Shown piece after piece: positions 18,387-28,477 of a stretch of DNA of 64,000 nucleotides (position 1 is the stretch's first letter; every line of letters begins with the position of its first letter). The notes under the pieces were generated by a model. It worked only from the letters and a program-made list of their open reading frames with translations, was not told where the DNA came from and did no database searches. The translations under genes were made by a program, and so were the position numbers. Source of the stretch: Paenibacillus sp. URB8-2 (GTDB taxonomy: Bacteria > Bacillota > Bacilli > Paenibacillales > Paenibacillaceae); NCBI RefSeq assembly GCF_013393385.1, contig NZ_AP023239.1, forward strand, positions 682,001 through 746,000. Direction: 5' to 3'.

Positions 18387-18603
18387 CAGAAAACGTCCCC
18401 TCTCGTATGCGAACAGCTATTCCATTGCAGTCGCCGAATACGCCGCGGAGGCGGCGCATGGACTTCGGCGCGGTTTTCTTTTAAAATATAAGAATTTATA
18501 AGCCATTTCTTCTTAAGATAGCAGAAAGCCTGCCTCAACACTATACTATTATAGCATTCCCCATATGATTTACGGAAAAAGAAGATTTGAGGAGCGTGTA
18601 CCC

Positions 18604-19005
18604 TTGATATATGGAATCGGGCATGACGTGCTGGAAATCGAACGGATTGCCGTCCTGCTGAAAGGACGGCTCGGCGGCAGGCTCACACGCCGTATTCTGA
18701 CCGGGGGCGAGCTTCGCCTGGCCGGAAGCCGCGGCGGCCTTACGGCCGAATTCGCCGCCGGACGGTTTGCCGCCAAGGAAGCCGTGGCCAAGGCGTTCGG
18801 GAGCGGAATCGGAGCCGCGCTGGGGTTTGCGGATATCGAAATCCTCCCCGGTGAGAACGGCAGACCCGAGGCGGTCCTTTCGGAAAAAGCCTGGACGAGG
18901 CTGGGTCTGCCAGGAGAGTATCCATACGTCATCCATCTTACGATTACGCATACCCGGGGTCTGGCGTCGGCCTTTGCCGTCGTTGAACAGCGGGAGAAGG
19001 AATAA
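18604..19005 (+). CDS. acpS: Holo-[acyl-carrier-protein] synthase AcpS (TTG start)
   Basis: Transfers 4'-phosphopantetheine from CoA to acyl carrier protein, needed for fatty acid synthesis. About 133 residues. Conserved parts are the N-terminal IYGIGHDVLEIERI (family GxDxxE, with the Mg-binding Asp), FAAGRFAAKEAVAKAFGSGIG with the second metal ligand Glu, and the C-terminal ITHTRGLASAFAVV. The frame opens at 18565, but the extra residues are foreign to the family. The TTG at 18604 has GGAG about ten bases upstream and gives the canonical MIYGIG start. It is followed closely by mutY. Confidence 0.9.
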   Translation: MIYGIGHDVLEIERIAVLLKGRLGGRLTRRILTGGELRLAGSRGGLTAEFAAGRFAAKEAVAKAFGSGIGAALGFADIEILPGENGRPEAVLSEKAWTRLGLPGEYPYVIHLTITHTRGLASAFAVVEQREKE

Positions 19006-19052
19006 CGGCACAGCGGATTGTTCAAAAGAATTTGACACCAAGGAGCGTGACC

Positions 19053-20368
19053 ATGGCACAGGAGGAAGGGCAGGACATGAAGCGGCGGGAAGATATGGAG
19101 TTCTTCAGCCGTCATCTGCTGGAGTGGTACCACGGACAGAAGCGCGATTTGCCGTGGCGGCGCTCCCGCGACCCGTATCATATCTGGGTATCGGAAATTA
19201 TGCTGCAGCAGACAAGGGTGGATACGGTCATCCCGTATTTTAACCGCTTTATCGGGCGCTTCCCGACTATCGAGTCTTTGGCCGAAGCGGCGGAGGAAGA
19301 AGTGCTGAAATGCTGGGAGGGACTCGGTTATTACTCCAGAGCCCGTAATTTGCAGCATGCTGCCAGACAGGTGAAGGATGCTTATGGGGGAAAGGTTCCG
19401 GACGACCGTGAAGCGGTGTTCGGCCTCAAGGGGGTAGGCCCCTATACGGCGGGAGCGATTCTCAGCATCGCCTTTAACCGGCCGGAGCCGGCCGTGGACG
19501 GGAATGTCATGAGGGTGCTCTCCCGCTTCTTTCTGATCGAAGACGATATTGCCAAGACCAAGACCCGGGTCAAAATGGAAGGCCTGGCGAAGGAGCTTAT
19601 TCCCGGCGGCGAGGCCTCTCATTTCAATCAGGCGCTGATGGAGCACGGGGCGCTTGTCTGCACCCCGAAATCGCCTCGCTGCCTGGTCTGCCCGGTGATG
19701 GAGCGCTGCGCCGGGCGGCTTGCGGGCCGCGAGACTACGCTGCCCATCAAGACCAAGGCCAAGCCGCCGCGCCCAGAAACGCGGCTGGCGGCCCTGGTGG
19801 AGGGCCGCGGCGAGCGCGCGGGCCGGGTGCTCATCCGGCAGCGACCGTCCAGCGGGCTTCTGGCCCGCATGTGGGAGCTGCCGCACTGGCCGGCGCCGGA
19901 GAATGACGGCGCCGGCGCCGGAGCCGCGCGGCCGGAGGGCGCGGCCGCGATGGACCGGCTGCGCCGGTCCCGGCTGAGGCCGGGATCTCCGCCCGGCCGG
20001 AGGAGCACTTTATGGCTGCCGAGCACACGTTCAGCCATATCCATTGGACCCTGCAGGTGTACCGCTGCGGGGAGGAACGGCTTCCGCTGCCGATGGCTGC
20101 GGAAGCGCGGGCGCCGTACGCTGCGCAGCGTACGGCCGTGGAGGCGCCGGCAGAGGCTTCGCCGCCGGCGCTGTTCCCGGCGGCGGACTCCGCCGATCCG
20201 GGCGCGGCGCCCGAGCTTTTCGCCGACGAGGCTGGCCATGCCGGCGAGCGGGCGGAAATGCGCTGGATCGGACGCGAAGACATGGCGAATTACGCTTTTC
20301 CGAATGTCTTCCTTAAGCTGCTGAACGCTTATTTCGATCAAAGGGACGCTGCGGCATCCGGCGGGTAG
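19053..20368 (+). CDS. mutY: Adenine DNA glycosylase MutY, C-terminus frameshifted
   Basis: Removes adenine mispaired with 8-oxoguanine. Intact parts: catalytic Glu in MLQQTRVDTVIPYF, helix-hairpin-helix GLKGVGPYTAGAIL with catalytic Asp in PAVDGNVMRV, and the [4Fe-4S] cysteines spaced C-x6-C-x2-C-x5-C (CTPKSPRCLVCPVMERC). The NUDIX-like C-terminal domain is split. The first frame runs to 20324 but turns into Arg/Ser-rich nonsense after about 19960. The genuine continuation (ISARPEEHF, AEHTFSHIHWTLQVY, FPNVFLKLL) is in another frame and stops at 20368. One missing base near 19955-19975 explains this. Either the C-terminal domain is lost or the base call is wrong. Start chosen at the ATG with AAGGAG seven bases upstream. 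Confidence 0.85.
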
Positions 20369-20423
20369 GCTGCCCCGCGGAATGGGCTGCGGCATCCGGC
20401 GGGTAGGCTGCCCCGCGGAATGG
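20348..20423. repeat. 38-bp perfect tandem duplication over the mutY stop
   Basis: Two identical 38-base units, 20348-20385 and 20386-20423, each beginning GCTGCGGCATCCGGCGGGTA. The first copy contains the last six sense codons and the TAG stop of mutY in its restored frame; the second is untranslated. It looks like a recent slippage duplication. Confidence 0.95.
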
Positions 20424-20525
20424 TCATTTATCGCAGGGCGGCTTTAGTGAGAAGGCCAAAGCCCAGAACGTGGTGCATAAGGCCGATTCGGCTGAGTGCA
20501 GAGATTAAGGGGAATAAGTAAACGC

Positions 20526-20562
20526 AAAAAAGGGACTGCCTCCGCGAGGCAATCCCTTTTTT
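20526..20562. terminator. Bidirectional terminator between mutY and sodA
   Basis: AAAAAAGGGA-C-TGCCTC / GAGGCA-A-TCCCTTTTTT with a three-base loop; A and T runs on both sides serve the convergent mutY and sodA genes. Confidence 0.9.
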
Positions 20563-20638
20563 AAATGTTGTTCTAACTGCCTGCGCAATGGCAACTTGCT
20601 GCTGCCGTCACACGACCTGCGGCTAAGCCGCAGCCGGT

Positions 20639-21247
20639 TTACTTGGCGCTTTCGTAGCGCTTGCCGACGGCATCCCAGTTAACAACGTTCCAGAACGCTT
20701 TGATGTAATCGGGGCGTTTGTTTTGATATTTCAGGTAGTAAGCATGCTCCCAAACGTCAAGTCCGAGCAGCGGAGTCGCGCCTTCCATAATAGGGCTGTC
20801 CTGGTTGGGCGTGCTGGTTACGGCCAGTTTGCCGTCCTTGAGCGAGAGCCAAGCCCAGCCGCTGCCGAATCGGGTTGTTGCTGCAGCAGCGAAGTCTTCC
20901 TTGAACTTCTCGAAGCCGCCCAGTTCGCTGTCGATCGCTTCGGCCAGTGCGCCTGTCGGTGCGCCGCCGCCGTTCGGTCCGATCGTTTCCCAGAACAAGG
21001 AGTGGTTGGCATGCCCGCCGCCGTTGTTGCGGACCGCTGTGCGGATTGCTTCCGGTACCGCGTTCAGATCGGAAATGAGCTCTTCAAGACCTTTGCCTTG
21101 CAGTTCGGGTGCCTTTTCCAGTGCGGCATTGAGGTTGGTCACGTACGTATTGTGGTGTCTGTCGTGATGAATCTCCATCGTCGTCGCGTCGATGTGCGGT
21201 TCGAGTGCGTCATTTGGATATGGGAGTGCCGGTAATTCAAAAGCCAT
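20639..21247 (-). CDS. sodA: Superoxide dismutase, Mn/Fe type
   Basis: Converts superoxide to hydrogen peroxide and oxygen in the cytoplasm. 202 residues, the standard size. The four metal ligands are visible: His in [12 protein letters not shown], His in [13 protein letters not shown], and Asp and His in [28 protein letters not shown] is typical of manganese enzymes. The start [13 protein letters not shown] is fixed by AGGAGG seven or eight bases upstream; the longer frame to 21322 crosses the promoter. A second, fused dismutase gene lies at 25.2-26.3 kb. Confidence 0.95.
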   Translation of the reverse strand: MAFELPALPYPNDALEPHIDATTMEIHHDRHHNTYVTNLNAALEKAPELQGKGLEELISDLNAVPEAIRTAVRNNGGGHANHSLFWETIGPNGGGAPTGALAEAIDSELGGFEKFKEDFAAAATTRFGSGWAWLSLKDGKLAVTSTPNQDSPIMEGATPLLGLDVWEHAYYLKYQNKRPDYIKAFWNVVNWDAVGKRYESAK

Positions 21248-21290
21248 GGAAAAATCCCTCCTGATTTGTAATGGAATTTGTATACATATT

Positions 21291-21319
21291 ATTAAACCGT
21301 ATCTGAAACGAGAATGCAA
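21291..21319 (-). promoter_or_regulatory. Sigma-A-type promoter for sodA
   Basis: On the reverse strand TTGCAT and TTTAAT are 17 bases apart, about 45 bases upstream of the sodA start codon. Confidence 0.6.
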
Positions 21320-21666
21320 CACTAAACAAACAAAAATGTTTATAAAGTGAAACGGCCTGTAAACGTCGACTCATAACGGTCATACTATATGTAAACTCGG
21401 TGTTAATTTCGTTAATATTTCCTGAAAAAAGAAACTTATAAACTAAATATTTCCTAAAAGATGAACAATTTGCATATACCTCTATGTATACGCTTTATAT
21501 TAAGCGTTTTCACTATAAAAGTAATGATATCGCCCGAAATATGTGTTTTAATAGAGATAAAAGCGGGTATTCCTCGTTATTTGATGCTTTTTTCGCCCTC
21601 CGGATTATAAAGGGAACTCCTTCTTTTTGTAAAATCCAAAGCCATAGAAAAGGGAGACTGTAAAGA
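21320..21666. other. AT-rich intergenic region without recognised gene
   Basis: Divergent spacer between sodA and the acetyltransferase gene. It is AT-rich and holds the upstream part of the sodA promoter region and probably the promoter of the next gene. I see no structured RNA, palindrome of note or short ORF with a ribosome binding site. Confidence 0.6.
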
Positions 21667-22089
21667 ATGCACGTTCGTTCCTTTCAATTAAGCGATTGTA
21701 GTCCAGTGACTGAGCTGTTGCAAGCCGCCTTATCCGAAGAATGTTTCGAAAACACCATCGAACCTTTCTCCAGACAGCTTTCTTGGGATTCCGATCTCAT
21801 TGTTGTTGCGGAAGAGGAAGGAGAAATTGTCGGAGCGCTGATTGGCACAATTGAGAAAAATCACGGTTGCTATTTCCGCATTGCCATCCATCCCGATTAT
21901 CGCCGCAGAGGAATCGGCAGAAGTCTTGTATCGGCTATGGAGAGCAGATTTCAGGCGCGCAAGGTCAACGGAATTTACGTTGTCGGCGATGAGCATAATG
22001 CGGCCGCCCTCCCGCTTTACGAAGCGATGGGGTATGGCGAGAACCAAATCTTTAAATCGGTGCGAAAGCTGAGCATCGTTGGACAATAA
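21667..22089 (+). CDS. GNAT-family N-acetyltransferase
   Basis: A 140-residue single-domain acetyltransferase. The acetyl-CoA-binding motif A is AIHPDYRRRGIGRSLVSAME, preceded by a strand IVGALIGTIE and followed by LYEAMGYGENQIF (motif B). Substrate unknown; size and pattern resemble YlbP/RimI-like small GNATs. AAAGGGAG precedes the ATG. Monocistronic, with a terminator 60 bases after the stop. Confidence 0.85.
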   Translation: MHVRSFQLSDCSPVTELLQAALSEECFENTIEPFSRQLSWDSDLIVVAEEEGEIVGALIGTIEKNHGCYFRIAIHPDYRRRGIGRSLVSAMESRFQARKVNGIYVVGDEHNAAALPLYEAMGYGENQIFKSVRKLSIVGQ

Positions 22090-22148
22090 AGAGTGGGTCA
22101 GTCTGCATTGCGAAAGCGGAAACATTAACCATATAGACCAGCATCACC

Positions 22149-22172
22149 GGAGCCGGGAGACGGCTCCTTTTC
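22149..22172 (+). terminator. Terminator after the acetyltransferase gene
   Basis: Stem GGAGCCG / CGGCTCC with a five-base loop, then TTTTCTT. Confidence 0.75.
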
Positions 22173-22266
22173 TTACTTAGCATATCATCCCCAACGTTGC
22201 AAACGGGCGGGAGATATGCTTTTCTATTGTTATGATGTCATTCATTTATCGGATCAGGGGTGAACT

Positions 22267-22884
22267 ATGGAGCTGGAATTGGAAGAGGGAGGCTTGCCCT
22301 ACCGCAAACGAAGCGACCGGACTTCCAGACTGAAGAAATATCGCTCCCTCCGGAGAAAAAAATGGATCGCGGAATTCAGAGACTGGATGATTATGGCGAT
22401 TGTAGTATTCGCGGTTATGTCGCTGCTTAATCTGTTCGTGTTCAATATTTCCATGGTCAAGGGCCATTCAATGCAGCCTACGCTGTATGAAGGCGAACGG
22501 CTGTTTATTAATAAAATCACACTTGCGTTCACGGACCCGAAGCGCGGCGATATTGTCGTGCTGCATGATCCGAGTTCCGGGCCGGAACGGAAAGAATATC
22601 TGGTCAAACGGGTCGTCGGCATACCTGGAGATATTGTCGAAGTGCGGGAGCACAAGCTGTACGTAAACGGCAAGCCGGTTGTGGAGTCGTATGTGGACGC
22701 GGCAATTGAAGATGCGGATTTCACGCCGGTTCCCGTCGGCAGGGGATTTTATTTCGTTATGGGTGACAATCGCCATGCCGGTGCCAGCAAAGACAGCCGC
22801 TTTATCGGAGCCATTCCCCTGGAGATTATCGTTGGCAAAGCCGCCTTTATCTGGTGGCCGCTGTCGAAATTAAATGCGTTATAA
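22267..22884 (+). CDS. sipS: Type I signal peptidase
   Basis: Cleaves signal peptides of exported proteins at the outer face of the membrane. 205 residues: a basic N-terminal cytoplasmic tail, one transmembrane helix (about residues 41-60), then the catalytic domain. Catalytic Ser68 is in KGHSMQPTL and Lys114 in YLVKRVVGIPGD; the C-terminal box is FVMGDNRHAGASKDSRFIG. One TM and this length are typical of Gram-positive SipS-type enzymes. CAGGGGTGA precedes the ATG. queG starts about 40 bases after the stop. Confidence 0.92.
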   Translation: MELELEEGGLPYRKRSDRTSRLKKYRSLRRKKWIAEFRDWMIMAIVVFAVMSLLNLFVFNISMVKGHSMQPTLYEGERLFINKITLAFTDPKRGDIVVLHDPSSGPERKEYLVKRVVGIPGDIVEVREHKLYVNGKPVVESYVDAAIEDADFTPVPVGRGFYFVMGDNRHAGASKDSRFIGAIPLEIIVGKAAFIWWPLSKLNAL

Positions 22885-22924
22885 TGAGGTCTTGGTTTAT
22901 GCCAATACAAAGGAGGCGGAGGTA

Positions 22925-24112
22925 ATGAGTACCACGGAATATACATCTTATGCGCCCCCGTCCCCAAAGTGGGAAAGACTAAAGAAGGAAATCAAGGAGG
23001 CGGCGCAGTCGCTGGGTATCGATGATATCGGATTTGCGACGGCGGAGCCGTTTCTTTATTTGAAAAATCTGCTGCAGGACCACCGGGACAAGGGCTATGA
23101 ATCCGGCTTTGAGGAGCCCGATTTGGACAAGCGGACGATTCCCGCCCTGAGGGAAGGACGGCCGATGTCGATCCTTGCGATCGCTGTGGCCTATCCGTCG
23201 AAAATGGACAATCCCCCAAAGTCCGAGCCGGGCGAGCGCAGGGGCATTCTGGCGCGATCCGCTTGGGGCCGCGACTATCATCTCGTGCTGCGCGAGGCGC
23301 TGGAGCGACTGGAAGCCTTTATCCGGCAGCGGGTACCGGACGCGGTGATGGAGAGTATGGTGGATACCGGCGTTCTGGTTGACCGGGCGGTGGCTCAGCG
23401 GGCCGGGATTGGCTTCAGCGGCAAAAATTGCTCGGTCATTTCACCGAAATGGGGCTCGTGGATCTACCTGGGCGAATTGGTCACAGACATCCCCTTTCCG
23501 CCCGATACACCTGTGATGGAAGGCTGCGGCACATGCACGAAATGCATTGACGCTTGTCCGACGGGCGCCCTGGTTGGGCCCGGAGAGCTTAACGCTCAGG
23601 CGTGCGTCTCTTATCTGACGCAGACCAAAGGCTTTCTGGACGAAACGTACATGTCCAAAATCGGCAACCGCCTGTACGGCTGCGACACCTGCCAAATTGT
23701 CTGTCCTTACAACCGGGGAAAGAACTGGGATCACCATCCTGAGCTTCTGCCCGATCCTGAGCAGGCGAAGCCGCTGCTTCTGCCGATTCTTGACCTCAGC
23801 AACAGGGAGTTCAAGGAGAAGTTCGGAAGCAGCGCTGCGGCCTGGAGGGGGAAGAAGCCGATCCAGCGCAACGCAGTCATCGCGCTCGGTAATTTCAAGG
23901 ATGCTTCCGCCGTGCCGAAGCTGACGGAAGTGCTGCTCCGTGACCCGCGTCCGGAGCTGCGCGGCGCGGCGGCCTGGTCACTTGGCGTCATCGGCGGCGA
24001 AGCGGCTCTTGCGGCCGTGGAACTTGCGCTTGAGAGCGAGCGGGATGAAGAGGTCGTCAGACGTTTGTTCAGGTCGAAAGCCAAGCTGGCAGGGACAATG
24101 GAGCCTGAATGA
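22925..24112 (+). CDS. queG: Epoxyqueuosine reductase QueG
   Basis: Catalyses the last step of queuosine synthesis in tRNA, reducing epoxyqueuosine with a cobalamin and two [4Fe-4S] clusters. About 395 residues. The catalytic-site region is VDTGVLVDRAVAQRAGIGFSG (in part). The ferredoxin-like motif CGTCTKCIDACPTGAL and the second cysteine set CDTCQIVCPYN bind the clusters. The C-terminus has HEAT-like repeats (AVPKLTEVLLRDPRPELRGA). The start is placed at 22925 because GGAGGCGGAGGTA lies directly upstream. The frame opens at 22874, overlapping the signal peptidase stop. folE, also upstream in deazaguanine synthesis, follows two genes later. Confidence 0.93.
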   Translation: MSTTEYTSYAPPSPKWERLKKEIKEAAQSLGIDDIGFATAEPFLYLKNLLQDHRDKGYESGFEEPDLDKRTIPALREGRPMSILAIAVAYPSKMDNPPKSEPGERRGILARSAWGRDYHLVLREALERLEAFIRQRVPDAVMESMVDTGVLVDRAVAQRAGIGFSGKNCSVISPKWGSWIYLGELVTDIPFPPDTPVMEGCGTCTKCIDACPTGALVGPGELNAQACVSYLTQTKGFLDETYMSKIGNRLYGCDTCQIVCPYNRGKNWDHHPELLPDPEQAKPLLLPILDLSNREFKEKFGSSAAAWRGKKPIQRNAVIALGNFKDASAVPKLTEVLLRDPRPELRGAAAWSLGVIGGEAALAAVELALESERDEEVVRRLFRSKAKLAGTMEPE

Positions 24113-24142
24113 TAAAGAGTTTGACAGGAGCGGATATTCCAA

Positions 24143-24171
24143 TTGCTGTCCAGTTCTTGAAATGCTATGAT
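24143..24171 (+). promoter_or_regulatory. Promoter for yneF-folE
   Basis: TTGCTG and TATGAT with 17-base spacing, just past the queG stop. A short GCGCGC / GCGCGC hairpin at 24178-24198 would lie at the very 5' end of the transcript. Confidence 0.5.
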
Positions 24172-24226
24172 AGATTCGCGCGCGTTAAAGATGCGCGCTA
24201 CAATACAACTCAGAGGTGGGTTTTGA

Positions 24227-24478
24227 ATGGATATCGCTCTTCCTATTATTACACTGGTTGTGGGGCTGATCGGCGGCTTCTTCATCGGTGTATATTATCT
24301 GCGCAAGCAAATGACCAACATGCAGAACGATCCGGAAATGCTGCAAAAGGTTGCCAAGCAGATGGGATATAATTTGAACAGTAAGCAAATGCAGCGCGCC
24401 CAGCAAATGATGAAGAACCAGAACGTGCCGGGACGTCCTGCCGGCGGCGGCAAAGGACAAAAAAGAAAGAGCAAGTAA
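24227..24478 (+). CDS. yneF: YneF-family (UPF0154) small membrane protein
   Basis: 83 residues: one N-terminal transmembrane segment (PIITLVVGLIGGFFIGVYYL), then a charged, Met/Gln-rich cytoplasmic tail (KQMTNMQNDPEMLQKVAKQM) and a basic end. This matches the YneF family of Firmicutes, whose function is unknown to me. AGAGGTGGG precedes the ATG. It lies between queG and folE; the neighbourhood gives no clear functional clue. Confidence 0.85.
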   Translation: MDIALPIITLVVGLIGGFFIGVYYLRKQMTNMQNDPEMLQKVAKQMGYNLNSKQMQRAQQMMKNQNVPGRPAGGGKGQKRKSK

Positions 24479-24529
24479 CCGGCCCGCCGCTCGGAGTGTT
24501 AGCGGGACGGCATGAAGGAGGAAAGTTTC

Positions 24530-25123
24530 ATGGGCGGCGTCAAAGATTATGTGAACGGAAGCGTAACGGCGAACCGTGAGAAGATAGAGTATCATGTCCA
24601 GAAAATATTGGAGCTCATCGGCGAGGATACCGGACGGGAAGGACTGCTCGAGACACCTGCGCGGGTAACCCGGATGTACGAGGAGATATTCGCCGGATAC
24701 TCCGTCGATCCGAAAGAGGCGCTTGGCGTTACCTTCGACGAGTCCCACGAAGAGCTCGTCATCGTCAAGGACATCGTCTATTACAGCCAGTGCGAACACC
24801 ATATGGCTCCTTTCTTCGGCAAGGTGCATATCGGGTACATTCCGAGTGGACGCATTGCCGGGCTAAGCAAGCTGGCACGGCTGACGGAAGCCGTAACGCG
24901 CCGCCTGCAGGTGCAGGAGCGCATCACTTCGCAGATCGCCGATATCATGACCGAAGTGCTTCATCCGCACGGCGTCATGGTGGTCGTTGAAGGCGAGCAT
25001 CTGTGCATGTGCGCTCGGGGCGTTAAGAAGCCGGGCAGCAAGACGGTTACCTCGGCTGTCAGAGGGACTTTCCGTAAGAACCCTGCAGCCCGGGCGGAAT
25101 TTTTGTCGTTAATTAAGGAATAA
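24530..25123 (+). CDS. folE: GTP cyclohydrolase I FolE
   Basis: Converts GTP to dihydroneopterin triphosphate, first step of folate synthesis and also of the deazaguanine route to queuosine. About 197 residues. Zinc ligands are seen in [14 protein letters not shown] (Cys and His) and [13 protein letters not shown] (Cys). Other motifs are the N-terminal [12 protein letters not shown] and [18 protein letters not shown]. The start is placed at the ATG at 24530 because AAGGAGG at 24515-24521 lies before it; the ATG at 24512 precedes that ribosome binding site. A strong terminator follows. Confidence 0.94.
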   Translation: MGGVKDYVNGSVTANREKIEYHVQKILELIGEDTGREGLLETPARVTRMYEEIFAGYSVDPKEALGVTFDESHEELVIVKDIVYYSQCEHHMAPFFGKVHIGYIPSGRIAGLSKLARLTEAVTRRLQVQERITSQIADIMTEVLHPHGVMVVVEGEHLCMCARGVKKPGSKTVTSAVRGTFRKNPAARAEFLSLIKE

Positions 25124-25139
25124 CGGACGTATGCAGCGA

Positions 25140-25177
25140 ACCGGCCCCCTGTTGAATTCAGGGGGCCGGTTTATTTT

Positions 25178-25179
<2 letters not shown>
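25140..25179 (+). terminator. Terminator after folE
   Basis: ACCGGCCCCCTG / CAGGGGGCCGGT, seven-base loop, then TTATTTTTT. The tail reaches the stop codon of the convergent dismutase gene. Confidence 0.92.
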
Positions 25180-26344
<1,165 letters not shown>

Positions 26345-26375
26345 GACGTACAGCCCTCCCATAATATGTCTTTCC

Positions 26376-27446
26376 CTATAAGGTATGAGCGGAGAAGGTT
26401 GTACTATGTGAGGCGTTAGTTGGCTGCTGTTTCTCTTTCGCGGCTTTGGCCAGCGGAACATTGCTTAAGAAGGCGGAAACCCGGCGCAAATATTCGCGGG
26501 GGTGTTCACGGAACAGCAGCTCGTGATGGCTGTCTTCGACAATCCAGGAATCGGAATACGGATTGGTTTGATTGGCGGCCAGCGACTCGGCAATTGGATA
26601 AGGGGCTTTTTCATCCTGCGTTCCATGTATAAATAAAGTCGGAAAAGGATAATCTTCCGCCTTCACCTTGGCATAAGGAATCTGATTCAGTCCGGTGCCG
26701 TTCAGAACAGGGAAGAGCAGCTCCATAATTTCAAGGGAGGGGTGGCGCGGAAGATTGATATTCTGCCTGATGTTGTGGTACAGCGTATCCGGCTCCAGCA
26801 GGAAGGTGCTGTCCAGAATCATCGCATCCACATCCTTGGTAACGAGCCCTGCCTGCAAGGCGGTGCCTGCGCCCATGGAGAAGCCCCATACGACAATCTC
26901 CTTCGCTCCGCGCTGCTTGGCAAGCTGGATGGCCCCCAGCAGTTCGCGCGATTCTTTTTTGCCGCCGGTGGCGACATCTTTGTTGCTTTGGGAAGCGAAG
27001 CCGTAATCGAACATAATGACATTGAAGTTCAGACGGTGCGCAAAATGGGCCAGATCGTACATCGGAACCCAGGATTCCTCGCGGTTGGCGCCATAGCCGT
27101 GGCTGAACACAATCGTCTTGGTTGATTTCTCAGCTGGGATATACCAGCCTTGAATATTGCGGCCGCCATCGCTTGCCGGAAAGGTCACATCCTCGTACTT
27201 AAGACCTTTGGCCAGAAGCGGATTGGAGAACACCGGAGCGACCGTCGGATTGGACAGCACCCAGGTAATATAAGCGTGCAGCGAGATGAAGCAGAATACG
27301 AAAAAAAAGAAAACGGACAGCAGCAGCGCCACAATCACATGCTTTATGCGAATCATCCGCAGGGACAGCTGCGGCGGGTGATCGGACGGACGGTCTAGCG
27401 GCCTTGGGGAGACCGGCGTGCCGGCGCGTGATGATGCAAGATCCAT
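26376..27446 (-). CDS. Membrane-anchored alpha/beta hydrolase
   Basis: 356 residues. One N-terminal transmembrane helix (HVIVALLLSVFFFFVFCFI, about residues 35-55) puts the catalytic domain probably outside the membrane. The domain shows FSHGYGANRE (oxyanion region), the nucleophile elbow WGFSMGAGTA, an acid probably in GTQDEKAPY and the catalytic His in DSHHELLF. It belongs to the YqkD/BAAT-like group of Bacillales serine hydrolases; substrate unknown. AGGAGGGG precedes the ATG. The long N-terminal cytoplasmic stretch (residues 1-30, Pro/Ser/Arg-rich) is somewhat unusual. Confidence 0.83.
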   Translation of the reverse strand: MDLASSRAGTPVSPRPLDRPSDHPPQLSLRMIRIKHVIVALLLSVFFFFVFCFISLHAYITWVLSNPTVAPVFSNPLLAKGLKYEDVTFPASDGGRNIQGWYIPAEKSTKTIVFSHGYGANREESWVPMYDLAHFAHRLNFNVIMFDYGFASQSNKDVATGGKKESRELLGAIQLAKQRGAKEIVVWGFSMGAGTALQAGLVTKDVDAMILDSTFLLEPDTLYHNIRQNINLPRHPSLEIMELLFPVLNGTGLNQIPYAKVKAEDYPFPTLFIHGTQDEKAPYPIAESLAANQTNPYSDSWIVEDSHHELLFREHPREYLRRVSAFLSNVPLAKAAKEKQQPTNASHSTTFSAHTL

Positions 27447-27696
27447 AAGGTCCCCTCCTAAAAGTTTTGCGAGCGCAAGGGCTTCGGTTAATTCTTCAGC
27501 AAAACTCGCTTCGAAAGAGTGGATTCGTTTGCACTCCTAAATCTAATCGTAGGGTTCTGTTAATGCAAAGTCAATGAATGTAACCCATTTGTAATGCAAC
27601 TGTAAAAATGAGGCGCCGACCTGCCGGCAGGCCGAATATGCTGGACTTTTCACAGACTTTTGCTAAGATAGAAATGACTATAAATATTGTAACCGT

Positions 27697-27713
27697 GTTT
27701 CATTTGGTGAAAC
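27697..27713. promoter_or_regulatory. Candidate IclR operator upstream of iclR gene
   Basis: Perfect palindrome GTTTCA-TTTGG-TGAAAC, 17-33 bases before the iclR start codon and just downstream of a TATAAA at 27680-27685 that could be a -10 box. IclR-family proteins commonly bind such sites in their own promoters, so autoregulation is inferred. Confidence 0.5.
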
Positions 27714-27730
27714 ATGAAAGGGAGATACCC

Positions 27731-28477
27731 GTGGACGACGACCGTAAGCTGACGGTGCGCGCCGTGGAGCGTGCGCTTGATATTCTGCTGTGTTTTACAA
27801 GAGACAGCGATTTGAGCCTGACCGAGATTGCCGCGAACATCAGCCTGCACAAAAGCACGGTGCACCGGCTGCTGACCACGCTTGAGGATAGAGGCTTCAT
27901 CAGCCGCAATCCGGCAACGGAAAAATACCGGCTCGGCATCCGGATCTGGGAGTTGTCGACCCACCTGCCAGTTTCGGAGAACCCGGGGGCGCTGCTGCTC
28001 CCGGCGATGGAACGCTTGCGCGACCGGCTTGGGGAGACGGTCAGCTTATATCTCAGGGACGGACTTGAACGGGTGCGCATACAGGCGGTACAGAGTAATC
28101 AGGCCATCCGGCGCGTGGCGCAGATCGGCGCCAGGCTGCCGCTGTCGGTGGGAGCTTCCAGCAAGGTGCTGGCCGCCTGTGCTCCGCCGGAAGTCCAAAG
28201 GGAGCTGCTGGAAGGCAAGGATTGGCCGCAGGCGATAGACCGCCAAGGGTATGCGGATCAATTGAAAGAAGTTCTGCGGGCTGGCTATGCCACCAGCTTT
28301 GAGGAACGCGAGCCGGGCGCGGCCGCCGTGGCCGTACCCGTCATCGGACGGAGCGGCGAGGTAGCCGCCGCCTTGTCGCTGTCCGGACCGGTCAGCAGGC
28401 TTTCCCGCGAGACGCTGGTCGAATACGCGGGCGTGCTGAAGGAAGCGGCGGCGGAAATGGGGCTTATGGTGAGCTGA
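27731..28477 (+). CDS. IclR-family transcriptional regulator
   Basis: About 248 residues. The N-terminal winged helix (TVRAVERALDILLCF, LSLTEIAANISLHKSTVHRLLTTLEDRGFI in two parts) is followed by the IclR effector domain (LSVGASSKVLAACAPP, and AAVAVPVIGRSGEVAAALSLSG). The start is the GTG at 27731, with AAGGGAG seven bases upstream. The frame extends further to 27608 but that region contains the promoter and operator-like palindrome. Effector unknown, and no catabolic operon lies next to it: acnA downstream is convergent and behind a terminator. Confidence 0.86.
   Translation: MDDDRKLTVRAVERALDILLCFTRDSDLSLTEIAANISLHKSTVHRLLTTLEDRGFISRNPATEKYRLGIRIWELSTHLPVSENPGALLLPAMERLRDRLGETVSLYLRDGLERVRIQAVQSNQAIRRVAQIGARLPLSVGASSKVLAACAPPEVQRELLEGKDWPQAIDRQGYADQLKEVLRAGYATSFEEREPGAAAVAVPVIGRSGEVAAALSLSGPVSRLSRETLVEYAGVLKEAAAEMGLMVS

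Noticed and set aside
20012..20368. Separate small gene of 118 codons after mutY
   Set aside because: Its sequence is the displaced C-terminal domain of MutY, including the conserved HTFSHIHW.
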